Shown one piece after another: positions 17,301-25,116 of a stretch of 64,000 bases of DNA; the stretch's first letter is position 1, and the number at the start of each line of letters is the position of its first letter. Position numbers and translations under genes: made by a program. The stretch is from NCBI GenBank assembly GCA_964641415.1, contig CAZXMW010000004.1, positions 93,675 to 157,674 on the forward strand, in the 5' to 3' direction. The notes beneath the pieces are model-generated. The model was not told the DNA's origin, made no database searches, and saw only the letters and a program-made list of their open reading frames with translations. The stretch comes from JAHECW01 sp964641415 (GTDB lineage: Bacteria > Acidobacteriota > Thermoanaerobaculia > Thermoanaerobaculales > Sulfomarinibacteraceae).

Positions 17301-19134
17301 CGAAACCGACAGCGACAATCGCTCGGCGAGACGAGCCCTGGACCACTTGCAGGACGGATTCCGGCACTGGCTCGGACCCGCATCGCGGATCGCCATCGAC
17401 CCCGAGACCGGGCTCGAGTACCGATGGGACGACGTCGTCGCGTTCTCCGACGACGTCGACGAGGAAGCGCGCCGGCGCATCCTCGCCGCGGTCAAGAGCA
17501 CGACCCTGGTCCGGGAAGGCGTGTTTCTGTTCTCACACGGCGTCTCGGTCCGGCTCGACGACATCCTGCCCGGCGGGGTCTGGGTGCGCGAACTCGGCGC
17601 CGGACACGGCAAGTCGGTCTACCGGGTCGCGGTCAAGTCCCGTAATAAAGGGCACTTCGACCTCGCCATCAACGTCAACCACGAGCTCGACGATCGGGCG
17701 GTCAGGGAAGAGATCGACTGGCTCGTGATCTGCTCGGAGCCGCGCGAGCTCGGACCACTGGTCGAGGACTTCGGTGGCTACTGGCCCGAGCACGGCATGT
17801 GGACCGAGGAGTTCATCCCAGGCGAAACCCTCGACCACGCCATGACCCGGCTGTCGCGGCGGGACAGCGACCGGGCGAGGCTCGAGGCGCTGTGGCCGTT
17901 CGCCGCCTGGAGCGCGATGTCGGCCTATGTCGACTTCTGGAATCGGACCGGCCGCCGGCTGGTGGTCGACTCACCCGCGCCCGGCAACGTCATCGTTCCG
18001 ACCCACGACTACCACGCCGGCGCCCGTTTGGTCTCGATCGCCGCCCGCCGCGAGTTCTCGTCGCTGCCGGGTCTCTTCGCCGACTTCAAGACCAATCTCA
18101 TCGACCCGATCGAGGCCTCGATTCCGTGCCTCGGCGGGCGTGTCGGATGGGACGTGGTTTTCTCGTCGCTGCTCGAGATCGTCGGCGAGACCGAGGGGCG
18201 GCGATTGCTCGACGCGGTTCTCGACCAGGACGGGCCCGGGTTCGCCGGCGAGCTCGAACGCTATCTCGTGGTCATTGCCGACCGGGGTTTTCTGCCGCGG
18301 CGGCTGTTCTTCGCCGCCAAGCGCTTCCGGATCTGGGACCGGCTCGCTCTCGACGCGACGCCGACCGTCCGCGCGCGGACCCTGCAGGAACTCTACGAAA
18401 CCTACCGGTTGTCCGACCTGCGCGACAGCTATCCGGAGAGCCGTGCGCGCTTCTTCCGCGAAACCGTACTGCGCAACGCGCCCGGTGCCCTGGCCGAGGG
18501 TCTCGAAGCGATCATCGCACAGCTGAGATCCGGCACGCTTGTGACCGACGACCTCAGCTCGGCCGTCGCCGATCTCAGGGCCCGGCTCGACCTGAGCCAG
18601 GAGCACGACTTCTTCCTGGCACGGCTGTCCTACCCGCATCTCAGGCCGGAGGACGAGGCTTCGTACGTCGCGGCGGTATCGAGCGGGGTTCGGCACAGCG
18701 AGATGGTGGTCTCCTACGACGATGCCGACGGGCGGGTCTATTACATCCGGCACGCCCTCAACCCCAAGGAGATCGCGCGCCTGCACCGACTCTTCCTGGC
18801 CGCCAAGCTGCCCGTCCAGTTCCGCCCGGAGCATCGCTTTCTGGTCGCGGTGTCGGACCGCGGCCACCTTCTGGGCGGCCTGTTCTACGAGGTCCAGCCC
18901 GAAGCCCATACCGCCCACATGGACAAGGTCGTGGTTGCCGAGACAGCGCGCGGGCAGGGTGTCGCAGGCCACCTCATCGAGGAGCTCGCCAATCGACTGC
19001 GGGCCGAGAGCTACCGGTGGCTGACCACCGGGTTCTTCCGACCGCAGTTCTTCTACCGTTACGGATTCACCGTGGAACGCCGCTACGCCGGGCTCGTCCG
19101 GTCACTCCGGCCCGACCCCGAGGAGGCGTCGTAA
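14383..19134 (+). CDS. Acyl-adenylate ligase / helical / kinase-like / GNAT acyltransferase fusion, 1583 aa
   Basis: A single uninterrupted frame. Residues 1-160 are helical. An AMP-forming acyl-CoA synthetase domain (about 161-665) has TSGTTGRPKG (309-318), GFGMTE (463-468), HSGD (about 531-534) and the A10 lysine in LTPKG (Lys654). After a beta-rich extension comes an Arg-rich linker (about 775-800). Residues 802-1060 are helical, HEAT-like in look. Residues 1066-1300 look like a degenerate protein-kinase or aminoglycoside-phosphotransferase fold: LGAGHGKS (1071-1078), hinge TEEFIPGE, and DSPAPGN (1196-1202) where a catalytic D-x4-N would lie. The C-terminal ~150 residues form a GNAT domain with RGQGVAG (1523-1529). 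No carrier-protein domain is seen. One nucleotide overlaps the next membrane gene. It may activate a fatty acid and acylate a target at the membrane (inference). Confidence 0.8.
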   Translation: MPEPISIIDSFDRLLDMDPRSAADDLTSLLAEAANSDQALADARAVQILESRTTGDAIVAHLDLDALRALAERTIARQGDGAPLPDDERRWQAWSLLDIVRRSPLLVRIAEAGAVDEWADMMLRLVDSSHFTFGPLFEQRVAGYGSQTLFEVPGTGPASTLSWHQTAGRVGLIARGLLAVLGDDPEPVAILSENRLEMALTDLACLTTGIVNVMIPAIATDTEVAYILEHSRAGTVVVSSPVQLKKVAACRDRLGGLQRVIAFDAAAAVDRDVLGFDEVLGRASEVPVEVIGERRGSVDISDLATVMYTSGTTGRPKGIRFSQRNIVFKRFARALALPEIGDRDRLLCYLPLFHTFGRFLEMTGAVFWGATYRFADSPSVDALTRNMAEFRPSVFISIPMKWTQLYERIGKEVDLESAPDDEIAAAVARVTGGELRWGLSAAGYLDPEIFRFFQRYGVELMSGFGMTEATGGITMTPPGAYADDSLGVPLPGIEAELADDGELVIRGPYVMIGYLDDPEGRPSFDDDGWFHSGDLMERAAEGHFRMVDRKKEIYKNVKGQTIAPQKIENLFRDFASVARIFLIGDHRPYNTALIYPNFDFEEVDFRSLDATELKAHFRSLVVSANSFLAPYERIVDFAVIDRDLSADRGELTPKGTYRRKTVERGFAEIIRLLYRRTTLTVGGAAVTVPNWLFQAMGITSQELAVDGDRLSLGSVGRPTVIRTLDDGEIVIDSVIYGLTKSGALDLGVVLSTPPLWLGNQGLVELAPLASEHRNRRRHRSAGLQWRRLHEPHVPTAGERNTMSEALQRPELDLMDLHVAALGIGSGDVEAAGRALELLDRVIKVADGELAELALVVLRRAAAAASDTIARQAFRVLAQVEHPTLFRPTLRSFLDAVPDLLDETTGSVLNDHELSPEIVAAFIDEAEDRIARSALDPTAAATAASMLDFLSDYGASHPSRYRQLRGFITRMAVAETDSDNRSARRALDHLQDGFRHWLGPASRIAIDPETGLEYRWDDVVAFSDDVDEEARRRILAAVKSTTLVREGVFLFSHGVSVRLDDILPGGVWVRELGAGHGKSVYRVAVKSRNKGHFDLAINVNHELDDRAVREEIDWLVICSEPRELGPLVEDFGGYWPEHGMWTEEFIPGETLDHAMTRLSRRDSDRARLEALWPFAAWSAMSAYVDFWNRTGRRLVVDSPAPGNVIVPTHDYHAGARLVSIAARREFSSLPGLFADFKTNLIDPIEASIPCLGGRVGWDVVFSSLLEIVGETEGRRLLDAVLDQDGPGFAGELERYLVVIADRGFLPRRLFFAAKRFRIWDRLALDATPTVRARTLQELYETYRLSDLRDSYPESRARFFRETVLRNAPGALAEGLEAIIAQLRSGTLVTDDLSSAVADLRARLDLSQEHDFFLARLSYPHLRPEDEASYVAAVSSGVRHSEMVVSYDDADGRVYYIRHALNPKEIARLHRLFLAAKLPVQFRPEHRFLVAVSDRGHLLGGLFYEVQPEAHTAHMDKVVVAETARGQGVAGHLIEELANRLRAESYRWLTTGFFRPQFFYRYGFTVERRYAGLVRSLRPDPEEAS

Positions 19135-20039
19135 TGGCCGTCTCGCTGCTGGCGCGCTCGACAGTCGTGTTCGACCGTCTCGAGGCGCGCTGGGAAAACC
19201 TGAGTACTCAGCGCCGGGTCGCGTCGGCCCTGACCGCCGTCTTCCTGCTCGGCATGATCCTCATCGAGGTCAACCGCCGGGGATGGCTGCCGTCAGCTGT
19301 CGCCGACGACATCCCGACCAAGCACTTCGACGCTATCATCTGGGCCTTCACCCTGCTCCTGCTGACCGAGGTCATCTCGCTGATCTTCGCCCTGGCCAAA
19401 TCGGTCTCCATCGCCGCCGGCAAGCAGCTCGAGATCATGTCGCTGATCCTGGTTCGCCAGTCGTTCAAGGAGTTGTCCAAGCTGTCCGAACCCATCGAGT
19501 GGTCAGAGGAGGTCGGTCGACAGGTGCTGTTCATCCTGTCCGACGCCTTCGGCGCGCTGGCCATCTTCGGCATCCTGGTGCTCTACATCCGGCTCCAGCG
19601 CCATCGTCCGATCAGCCACGACGCCGCCGAGCGATCGAGCTTCATCGCCTCGAAGAAGCTCATCGCCCTGGCCCTGCTCGCCAGCCTCGCGGTGATCGCG
19701 GCGCACGTGGTCTGGGTCTGGTTCGAGGCCGGGATGACGGAACCGCTGATCGGTGCGCTGTCGACGCAGTTCTTCGAGATCTTCTACACCCTGCTGATCT
19801 TCGCCGACGTCCTCATCGTGCTGATCTCGATGCGCTACAGCATCGCCTATTCAGTGGTCTTCCGGTACTTCGGATTCGCGGTCGCCACCGTGCTCATCCG
19901 TCTCGCGCTGACCGCTCCCCGGTTCGTCGACGCCGGGCTGGGGATCACCGCCGCGATTTTCGCCGTCGCTCTGACCTGGCTGTTCAACCTCTCCGGCGAC
20001 CCGGTGGCCGGAGAGCCGTCGGACGATGAGGGGCCCTGA
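19134..20039 (+). CDS. Polytopic membrane protein coupled to the ligase-GNAT fusion
   Basis: A 301-residue protein with about seven predicted membrane helices, starting near residues 24, 65, 130, 172, 205, 232 and 258, and an amphipathic stretch around residues 95-120. I recognise no family motif. The stop-start overlap TAATG at 19132-19136 shows translational coupling to the fusion protein, so it is the obvious candidate for its membrane partner, substrate channel or acylation target. Confidence 0.7.
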   Translation: MAVSLLARSTVVFDRLEARWENLSTQRRVASALTAVFLLGMILIEVNRRGWLPSAVADDIPTKHFDAIIWAFTLLLLTEVISLIFALAKSVSIAAGKQLEIMSLILVRQSFKELSKLSEPIEWSEEVGRQVLFILSDAFGALAIFGILVLYIRLQRHRPISHDAAERSSFIASKKLIALALLASLAVIAAHVVWVWFEAGMTEPLIGALSTQFFEIFYTLLIFADVLIVLISMRYSIAYSVVFRYFGFAVATVLIRLALTAPRFVDAGLGITAAIFAVALTWLFNLSGDPVAGEPSDDEGP

Positions 20040-20084
20040 CGGACCGCCGTCTGAGACAGGCCCGCCGCCGCGACCGACCCTCGC

Positions 20085-23000
20085 CTACCGGTAGCCGAAG
20101 ACCATCGTGAAGACGATCAAGAAGATCAGCGTCAGCCCGATCCCGAGCGCCGTGAAGCCGAAGATTCTCGCCGCCCGCTCGAACCGCGGCTTCGCCGGTC
20201 CCTTGATGCGCGCGGCGAGCTCGTCGTCATCCGCGCCCTCGATGAACTCCTCGTACTCGGCCGGCTTGTCGTGCTTGAGTTCGTCGACCGGCACCCGTCC
20301 GGTGAAGATCACCGGGTCCATGGGGAACTTGTCCGGCCGGAAGTGGGTGTTGAAGAAGTGGATGGTGAAGATGAAGCCGACCGCGAGCAGAGCCTCGTCC
20401 GAGTGGATGATGGTCGCCACGTTGACCGACCAGCCGGGCAGAAAGCGGGTGAAGAGCTCGGGGAACCAGAGCAGCAGCCCGGTCGACCCGATGACGAAGA
20501 CACCCCAGAACACCGCGAAGTAGTCGAACTTCTCCCAGTAGGTGAACCGACCGTAGTGCGGCCGCGGACCGCGCCCGAGGAACCACTTGACGCTCTGCCA
20601 GAACTGTTTGACGTCGTTGAAATTGAACATCAGCGAGTTGACCGGGTCGAAGATGAAGCCGATCCAGCTCTTGCCCGAGACCTTCTTGGCCTTGAACACG
20701 TCGCGCAGGTGAGAGACGAACAAGCCGAGCAGAACGACTCCGGCGATCCGGTGCAGAACGCCCATGCTCGCATAGCCGCCGAGCATCCCGGTCACCACGT
20801 GCGCCCAGGTCATGAAGGAGAACTTGAGCGCCATCCCCGACAGAGCGAGAGTGAAGAAGCTGAGCAGCATGATGAAGTGCATGATCCGCTGCTTGGACGT
20901 GAAGCGGATGTAGAACCGCTGCTCCCTGTGCCCGTTGGCCTTCACCATGCGCCAGCTTTCGCGAGTTCGCCACAACCGGAACAACCACAGGAAGGTGTGG
21001 AGCAGGAAGAACGACAGGGTACCGACGAGCAGGATGGTCATGAACCAGAAGGAGTAGAACAGGAACGGGTAGGTGTCCTTGTCGTGGTGCGTGGCGTGGC
21101 TCAGGTACCCCGCGAACTGGAGGTGGGCGCGCGGGTGGCACTCGCCGCAGGTTTCGACCACGTGCCGTTGGCTCAGGGTGGACTGCGGGTTCTCGCTGGG
21201 CAGGATGTTGTGGGTACCGTGGCAGTCGTAGCACTTGGCCGCGCCTTCCGATCCGAGCTGGGTCACCTTGCCGTGGTAGGTGTCGAAGAAGGTCCCGGCG
21301 AAGTCTTCATGGCATCTTCCGCACTGGTCCATCATCATGAACCGAAAGCCCTGAGCGTCGATCCGCGTGATCTCGTGCGAGGTGTGACAGCTCTCGCAGG
21401 TCGGCAGATCCTCGGTCGTGACCACGTTGTCGGGGTGGTGGATGCTGGCCCTGAACTCCTCTTCGATTCCCTTGTGACAGGCGCCGCACGTGTCGAGGAT
21501 GTTGTCCCGGTGCACTGTCGACCCGAGGTCCTCCTGGGACAGCGCCGAGTGGGCCGTGTGGCAGTCAACGCAACTCGCCGAAACGATGAGTCCACTGCCC
21601 ATGAGCCCCCGGCCGTGGGTGCTCTGCAGGTAGCTTTCGACGATGTCCCGGTCGTCGCCGAGCCGCTGAGCCGCGACCTGGCCTGCGGCGTGGCATTCGC
21701 CGCACAGCCCGGGAACGTTGCGCGAGTAGGTCGGCGAGGTCGGTACGCGCTTGTTCAGGGTCCGATGCGCGTCGCCGTGGCAGGTGCCGCAGACCGGCGC
21801 CGCATCGTCGCCCGAGGAGGCGAGCTGACCGTGCCGACTGAGCTCGTGCTGCTCGACCTGCTCGGCGTGGCAGATGCCGCAGTCGACCGGTGAGGTGATG
21901 GTGGCGCAGGCGCGCTCCGGATGATTCGGCGTCACGTCGGTGTGGCACTGCGCGCACGCGGTGCGGCCGTGCGACGACAGCCCGAAGATCTCATGATCGA
22001 CGAACAAGGAGGTTCTCTCGCCGTTGCGTTGCGCGGCGAAAGTCGGGTCGCCGTGACACTCGAGACATCTCTGGGTGGTCGCCTCCACCGCCGTCACCGG
22101 CCGACGACGGATCTTGTGCGGCTGGTGGCACTCGACGCACGACGGGACCTTGTGCGGCTCCTCCTCCCACAGCCGGCCCTCGACGACCTTGACGTGGACC
22201 TCCTCGATCCGGGCATGGCACTGCATGCACATCCCGGCGACGTTGGCCCGGTTGATGCTCGACTCCGGGTTGTTGTGGTCGAGGATGTTGTGCGCCGTGT
22301 GGCACGAGGTGCAGACCGCGGTGACCGTGAGGCCCTTCTGGAACAGGCCCTCGCCGTGCACCGACATCGAGAAGTTCTCGAGGATCCGGTGCTGCGGAAT
22401 GTCGTGCTGGAGCGAGACCTCGGTTCCCTCGCGGTGGCACCGGCCGCACAACAGGGGCACGTTCTGGGTTGCGGTGGGAGCGGACGGATCGGTGTGCGGC
22501 AGGATGGCGTGGTGGTCGTGGCAGATGATGCAGTTGGGCGCCGCCGGATCGCCCTTGACCGCGGCCCGGCCGTGGAGCGAGTTGCGGTTCTGACGCGCCT
22601 GGGTGTCGTGGCACTCGCCGCAGGCGGCGATCTGGGCCAGCGGCTCGACCGGGGCGTGGACGTCATGGCCGGTGTGGCAGTCGATGCAGACCGCCGTGGG
22701 ACGATCACCCTTGATCGCGCCGTGCGGGCTCCCCGCCACCGCCTCGAGCGCGTCGTCGTGACAGCTCGCGCAGAGCTGGTTCGAGTTGCCCGGCGCCGTC
22801 GGCGACAAAGGGTCGGTGTCCGCGAGCACGGCGTGGACGCCGTGGCACTCGGCGCACGCCGCCGACGGCGAGCCCGGTTCGCCGGCCCAGGCGCCGTGTG
22901 GCCCCGAGACCAACTCGGCCGCGGTGTCGTCATGACACATGGCGCAATCCACGGCCTCGAGCTCCTCGTCGTGCGGCAGCTCGGCGCCGTCGAGGTCCAT

Positions 23001-23264
23001 GTGGCAGTCGACGCAGGCGAAGTCCGCGTGCACCGACGCCGCGTAGGCCGCGGGATCGACGTGCATGAAGACCTGACGGCCGCCGCGCTCGCCGACGAGC
23101 TCGGGATCCTCGTGGCACATCAGGCAGTCGTCGTTGGCCTGGGCGCCGGCCGGAACGGCAGACAAGACGAGCGCCGTGAACATGACCGACAGCAAGCAGC
23201 AGAATCGCCGGGCCGGAGTCGAGTGGATCCGGGCGCCCCGAGAGACCGAGATCGTCGTCTTCAT
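20085..23264 (-). CDS. 23-haem c-type cytochrome fused to a b-type cytochrome (CbcL-like layout)
   Basis: A 1059-residue protein. A signal peptide (about 1-42) is followed by a periplasmic region (about 45-710) in which I count 23 CXXCH haem motifs. The C-terminal ~330 residues hold six hydrophobic helices with helix histidines, like the HydC/FdnI dihaem b-type domain. Geobacter CbcL has this order (multihaem c then b-type) and acts as a quinol oxidase in extracellular electron transfer, but with about nine c haems. I infer a quinone-linked inner-membrane protein carrying an unusually long periplasmic wire. ATG 23264 is fixed by a promoter 6 nt upstream. The divergent NapC-type cytochrome is its likely alternative or partner. 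Confidence 0.85.
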   Translation of the reverse strand: MKTTISVSRGARIHSTPARRFCCLLSVMFTALVLSAVPAGAQANDDCLMCHEDPELVGERGGRQVFMHVDPAAYAASVHADFACVDCHMDLDGAELPHDEELEAVDCAMCHDDTAAELVSGPHGAWAGEPGSPSAACAECHGVHAVLADTDPLSPTAPGNSNQLCASCHDDALEAVAGSPHGAIKGDRPTAVCIDCHTGHDVHAPVEPLAQIAACGECHDTQARQNRNSLHGRAAVKGDPAAPNCIICHDHHAILPHTDPSAPTATQNVPLLCGRCHREGTEVSLQHDIPQHRILENFSMSVHGEGLFQKGLTVTAVCTSCHTAHNILDHNNPESSINRANVAGMCMQCHARIEEVHVKVVEGRLWEEEPHKVPSCVECHQPHKIRRRPVTAVEATTQRCLECHGDPTFAAQRNGERTSLFVDHEIFGLSSHGRTACAQCHTDVTPNHPERACATITSPVDCGICHAEQVEQHELSRHGQLASSGDDAAPVCGTCHGDAHRTLNKRVPTSPTYSRNVPGLCGECHAAGQVAAQRLGDDRDIVESYLQSTHGRGLMGSGLIVSASCVDCHTAHSALSQEDLGSTVHRDNILDTCGACHKGIEEEFRASIHHPDNVVTTEDLPTCESCHTSHEITRIDAQGFRFMMMDQCGRCHEDFAGTFFDTYHGKVTQLGSEGAAKCYDCHGTHNILPSENPQSTLSQRHVVETCGECHPRAHLQFAGYLSHATHHDKDTYPFLFYSFWFMTILLVGTLSFFLLHTFLWLFRLWRTRESWRMVKANGHREQRFYIRFTSKQRIMHFIMLLSFFTLALSGMALKFSFMTWAHVVTGMLGGYASMGVLHRIAGVVLLGLFVSHLRDVFKAKKVSGKSWIGFIFDPVNSLMFNFNDVKQFWQSVKWFLGRGPRPHYGRFTYWEKFDYFAVFWGVFVIGSTGLLLWFPELFTRFLPGWSVNVATIIHSDEALLAVGFIFTIHFFNTHFRPDKFPMDPVIFTGRVPVDELKHDKPAEYEEFIEGADDDELAARIKGPAKPRFERAARIFGFTALGIGLTLIFLIVFTMVFGYR

Positions 23265-23270
23265 GGGATC

Positions 23271-23299
23271 ACTCTATCGATAGATGGAAAATATCTCAA
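23271..23299 (-). promoter_or_regulatory. Leaderless promoter of the 23-haem cytochrome
   Basis: On the minus strand: -35 TTGAGA (23294-23299), a 17-nt spacer, -10 TAGAGT (23271-23276), then 6 nt to ATG 23264. The palindrome CTATCGATAG (23274-23283) overlaps the -10 and spacer and could be an operator. This is the best-formed promoter in the window. Confidence 0.7.
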
Positions 23300-23430
23300 G
23301 TTCTAGCGGACTCAGGCATTTGCGATTGATTCTCGATTCCTCTGCGCGTCCCTTCCAGGATTTCCACCTTCAGATTCCGGCTTCCGATCGCCGGTTCCGA
23401 ATCGATTCGCCCGGCACCGGAAAAAGCTGG

Positions 23431-23436
23431 TACATT
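23431..23436 (+). promoter_or_regulatory. -10 box TACATT for the NapC-type cytochrome
   Basis: GG-TACATT lies 55 nt before ATG 23492, facing away from the 23-haem gene. The 227-nt divergent region therefore holds two back-to-back promoters. A three-codon frame (ATG 23446 to TGA) precedes the main start. Confidence 0.45.
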
Positions 23437-23491
23437 GGAGCAATCATGCAGCCCTGAACACTCTCCAAACCACACCTTCGGGAGACACGAA

Positions 23492-24955
23492 ATGTCGCAG
23501 CAGACCCGAGACACCGCGCGCCGCTTGCTCCATCTGGCCAACAATCCCACCACCGTCGCCGGCATCGCGATGACGACCGTCTCGGGACTCACCATCACCG
23601 TGTTTCTCATCGTCAACCTGTTCGGAGGATTGCGCGAGAGCCCCTACATCGGAATGTTCGCCTATGTCATTCTCCCGCTCTTCTTCGCCCTCGGCCTGAT
23701 TCTCATCCCAGTGGGAATGGCCCTCCGACGCCGTCGGTTGCGTCGCGACGGCGCCGACGCCGGGGAGCTCCCCCCCTATCCGACCCTCGACTTCAACGAT
23801 CCCCACCTTCGGCGGGTCGCCGCGGTCTTCCTGATCATGACCGCCGCCAACGCCGTCATTCTCGGCAGCGTTTCGTTTCTCGCGGTCGAGTACTCCGAAA
23901 CGGTGGTCTTCTGCGGCGAGACCTGCCACACCGTAATGCAGCCCGAGTTCACCGCGTACGCTGACTCTCCCCACTCGAGGGTCGCATGCGTCGAGTGCCA
24001 CATCGGTCCGGGCGCCTCGTGGTTCGTCCGTTCGAAGCTCGACGGACTGCGGCAGGTCTGGCACACCGCCCTCGACTCCTACCACCGGCCGATCCAGACA
24101 CCGCTGCGAACCCTGCGCCCGGCGCGGGAGACCTGCGAGCAGTGTCACTGGCCGACCAAGCACCACGGCGACAAGCTCCGCGTTTTCGCCCGCTTCCGCA
24201 GTGATGAAGCCAACACCCCCTCGTACACGGTCATGCTGTTGAAGACCGGCGGTGGCAGCCTCGATCTCGGCGCCCACGGCGGCACCCATTGGTGGCACAT
24301 CGAGTCCGACAACAGGGTCCGCTACGTCGCCGCCGACGACCGCCGCCAGGAGATCATCTGGGTCGAGCTGACCACCCCGGATGGTGAGACTCGCGTCTAC
24401 ACCCGCGACGGCGATGAGCTGCCGCCGCCCGACCAGCTGCAGGAGCAGGCCCGGATCATGGACTGCATCGACTGCCACAACCGGCCGACCCACCTCTTCC
24501 AGAATCCGTCCTGGGCGATTGACGGCATCCTCGAGGAGAACCCCGAGCTGCGGCGACTGCCCTACTACAAGCGCGAGACGGTCAGCGCGATCACCGGAGA
24601 CTACGCCAGCCACACCGACGGGATCCGACAGGTCCGCGAGGCAGTGCTCGCGTTTTATCGCAGCGACCATCCCGAGCTCTGGCGAAGCGACCCGGATCTC
24701 GTCGGGCACGGCGCAGACGTCGCGGCGGACATCTACGGCCGAACCGTCTTTCCGGCAATGAAGACCGACTGGGAGACCCACCCGAACCACATCGGGCACG
24801 AGCAGTCGCCGGGCTGCTGGCGCTGCCACGACTCGGAGATGGCGACCGCCGACGGCGAGCACGTCATCCCGATGGACTGCGAGAACTGCCACGTGTTCCT
24901 GCTCGAGGATGTCGCAGAGCGGCCCGACCTCGCCTCCTTGTCGTCGACGCGGTGA
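23492..24955 (+). CDS. NapC/NirT-family multihaem cytochrome c (ImcH-like)
   Basis: A 487-residue inner-membrane cytochrome. Three N-terminal helices (about residues 22-45, 57-80 and 108-132) precede a periplasmic domain with six haem sites: one unusual CX3CH (CGETCH) and five CXXCH (CVECH, CEQCH, CIDCH, CWRCH, CENCH). The FCGETCH...CVECH pair with a Met/Glu-rich spacer is the NapC/NirT quinol-oxidation module. ImcH of Geobacter, a NapC/NirT relative with extra haems, acts as the high-potential quinol oxidase in extracellular electron transfer; the resemblance is in layout. GGGAGA gives a ribosome site 8 nt before ATG 23492. It is divergent from the CbcL-like gene. Confidence 0.8.
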   Translation: MSQQTRDTARRLLHLANNPTTVAGIAMTTVSGLTITVFLIVNLFGGLRESPYIGMFAYVILPLFFALGLILIPVGMALRRRRLRRDGADAGELPPYPTLDFNDPHLRRVAAVFLIMTAANAVILGSVSFLAVEYSETVVFCGETCHTVMQPEFTAYADSPHSRVACVECHIGPGASWFVRSKLDGLRQVWHTALDSYHRPIQTPLRTLRPARETCEQCHWPTKHHGDKLRVFARFRSDEANTPSYTVMLLKTGGGSLDLGAHGGTHWWHIESDNRVRYVAADDRRQEIIWVELTTPDGETRVYTRDGDELPPPDQLQEQARIMDCIDCHNRPTHLFQNPSWAIDGILEENPELRRLPYYKRETVSAITGDYASHTDGIRQVREAVLAFYRSDHPELWRSDPDLVGHGADVAADIYGRTVFPAMKTDWETHPNHIGHEQSPGCWRCHDSEMATADGEHVIPMDCENCHVFLLEDVAERPDLASLSSTR

Positions 24956-25090
24956 CCCGGGCGTTCGGCTCTGGGTCGCCGGCCGGGACGGACAGCCGAT
25001 CGTTGCACCAGCCCTCTGCCCGTGCCATTTGAGCTCTCCCAGCCCGGACCGCCGGCCCGAGGCTCTCTTCCGCTCCTCGCCGGGCGGTGG

Positions 25091-25096
25091 TACAGT
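25091..25096 (+). promoter_or_regulatory. -10 box TACAGT
   Basis: GG-TACAGT lies 20 nt before ATG 25117. The rest of the 161-nt gap between the cytochrome stop (24955) and this gene holds nothing else I can name. Confidence 0.4.
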
Positions 25097-25116
25097 ACCC
25101 GGCCAACGGGAAGAGA

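Noticed and set aside
16786..19134. Independent gene starting at ATG 16786
   Set aside because: Possible internal start, but no -10 box or ribosome site and no upstream stop; treated as part of the fusion.
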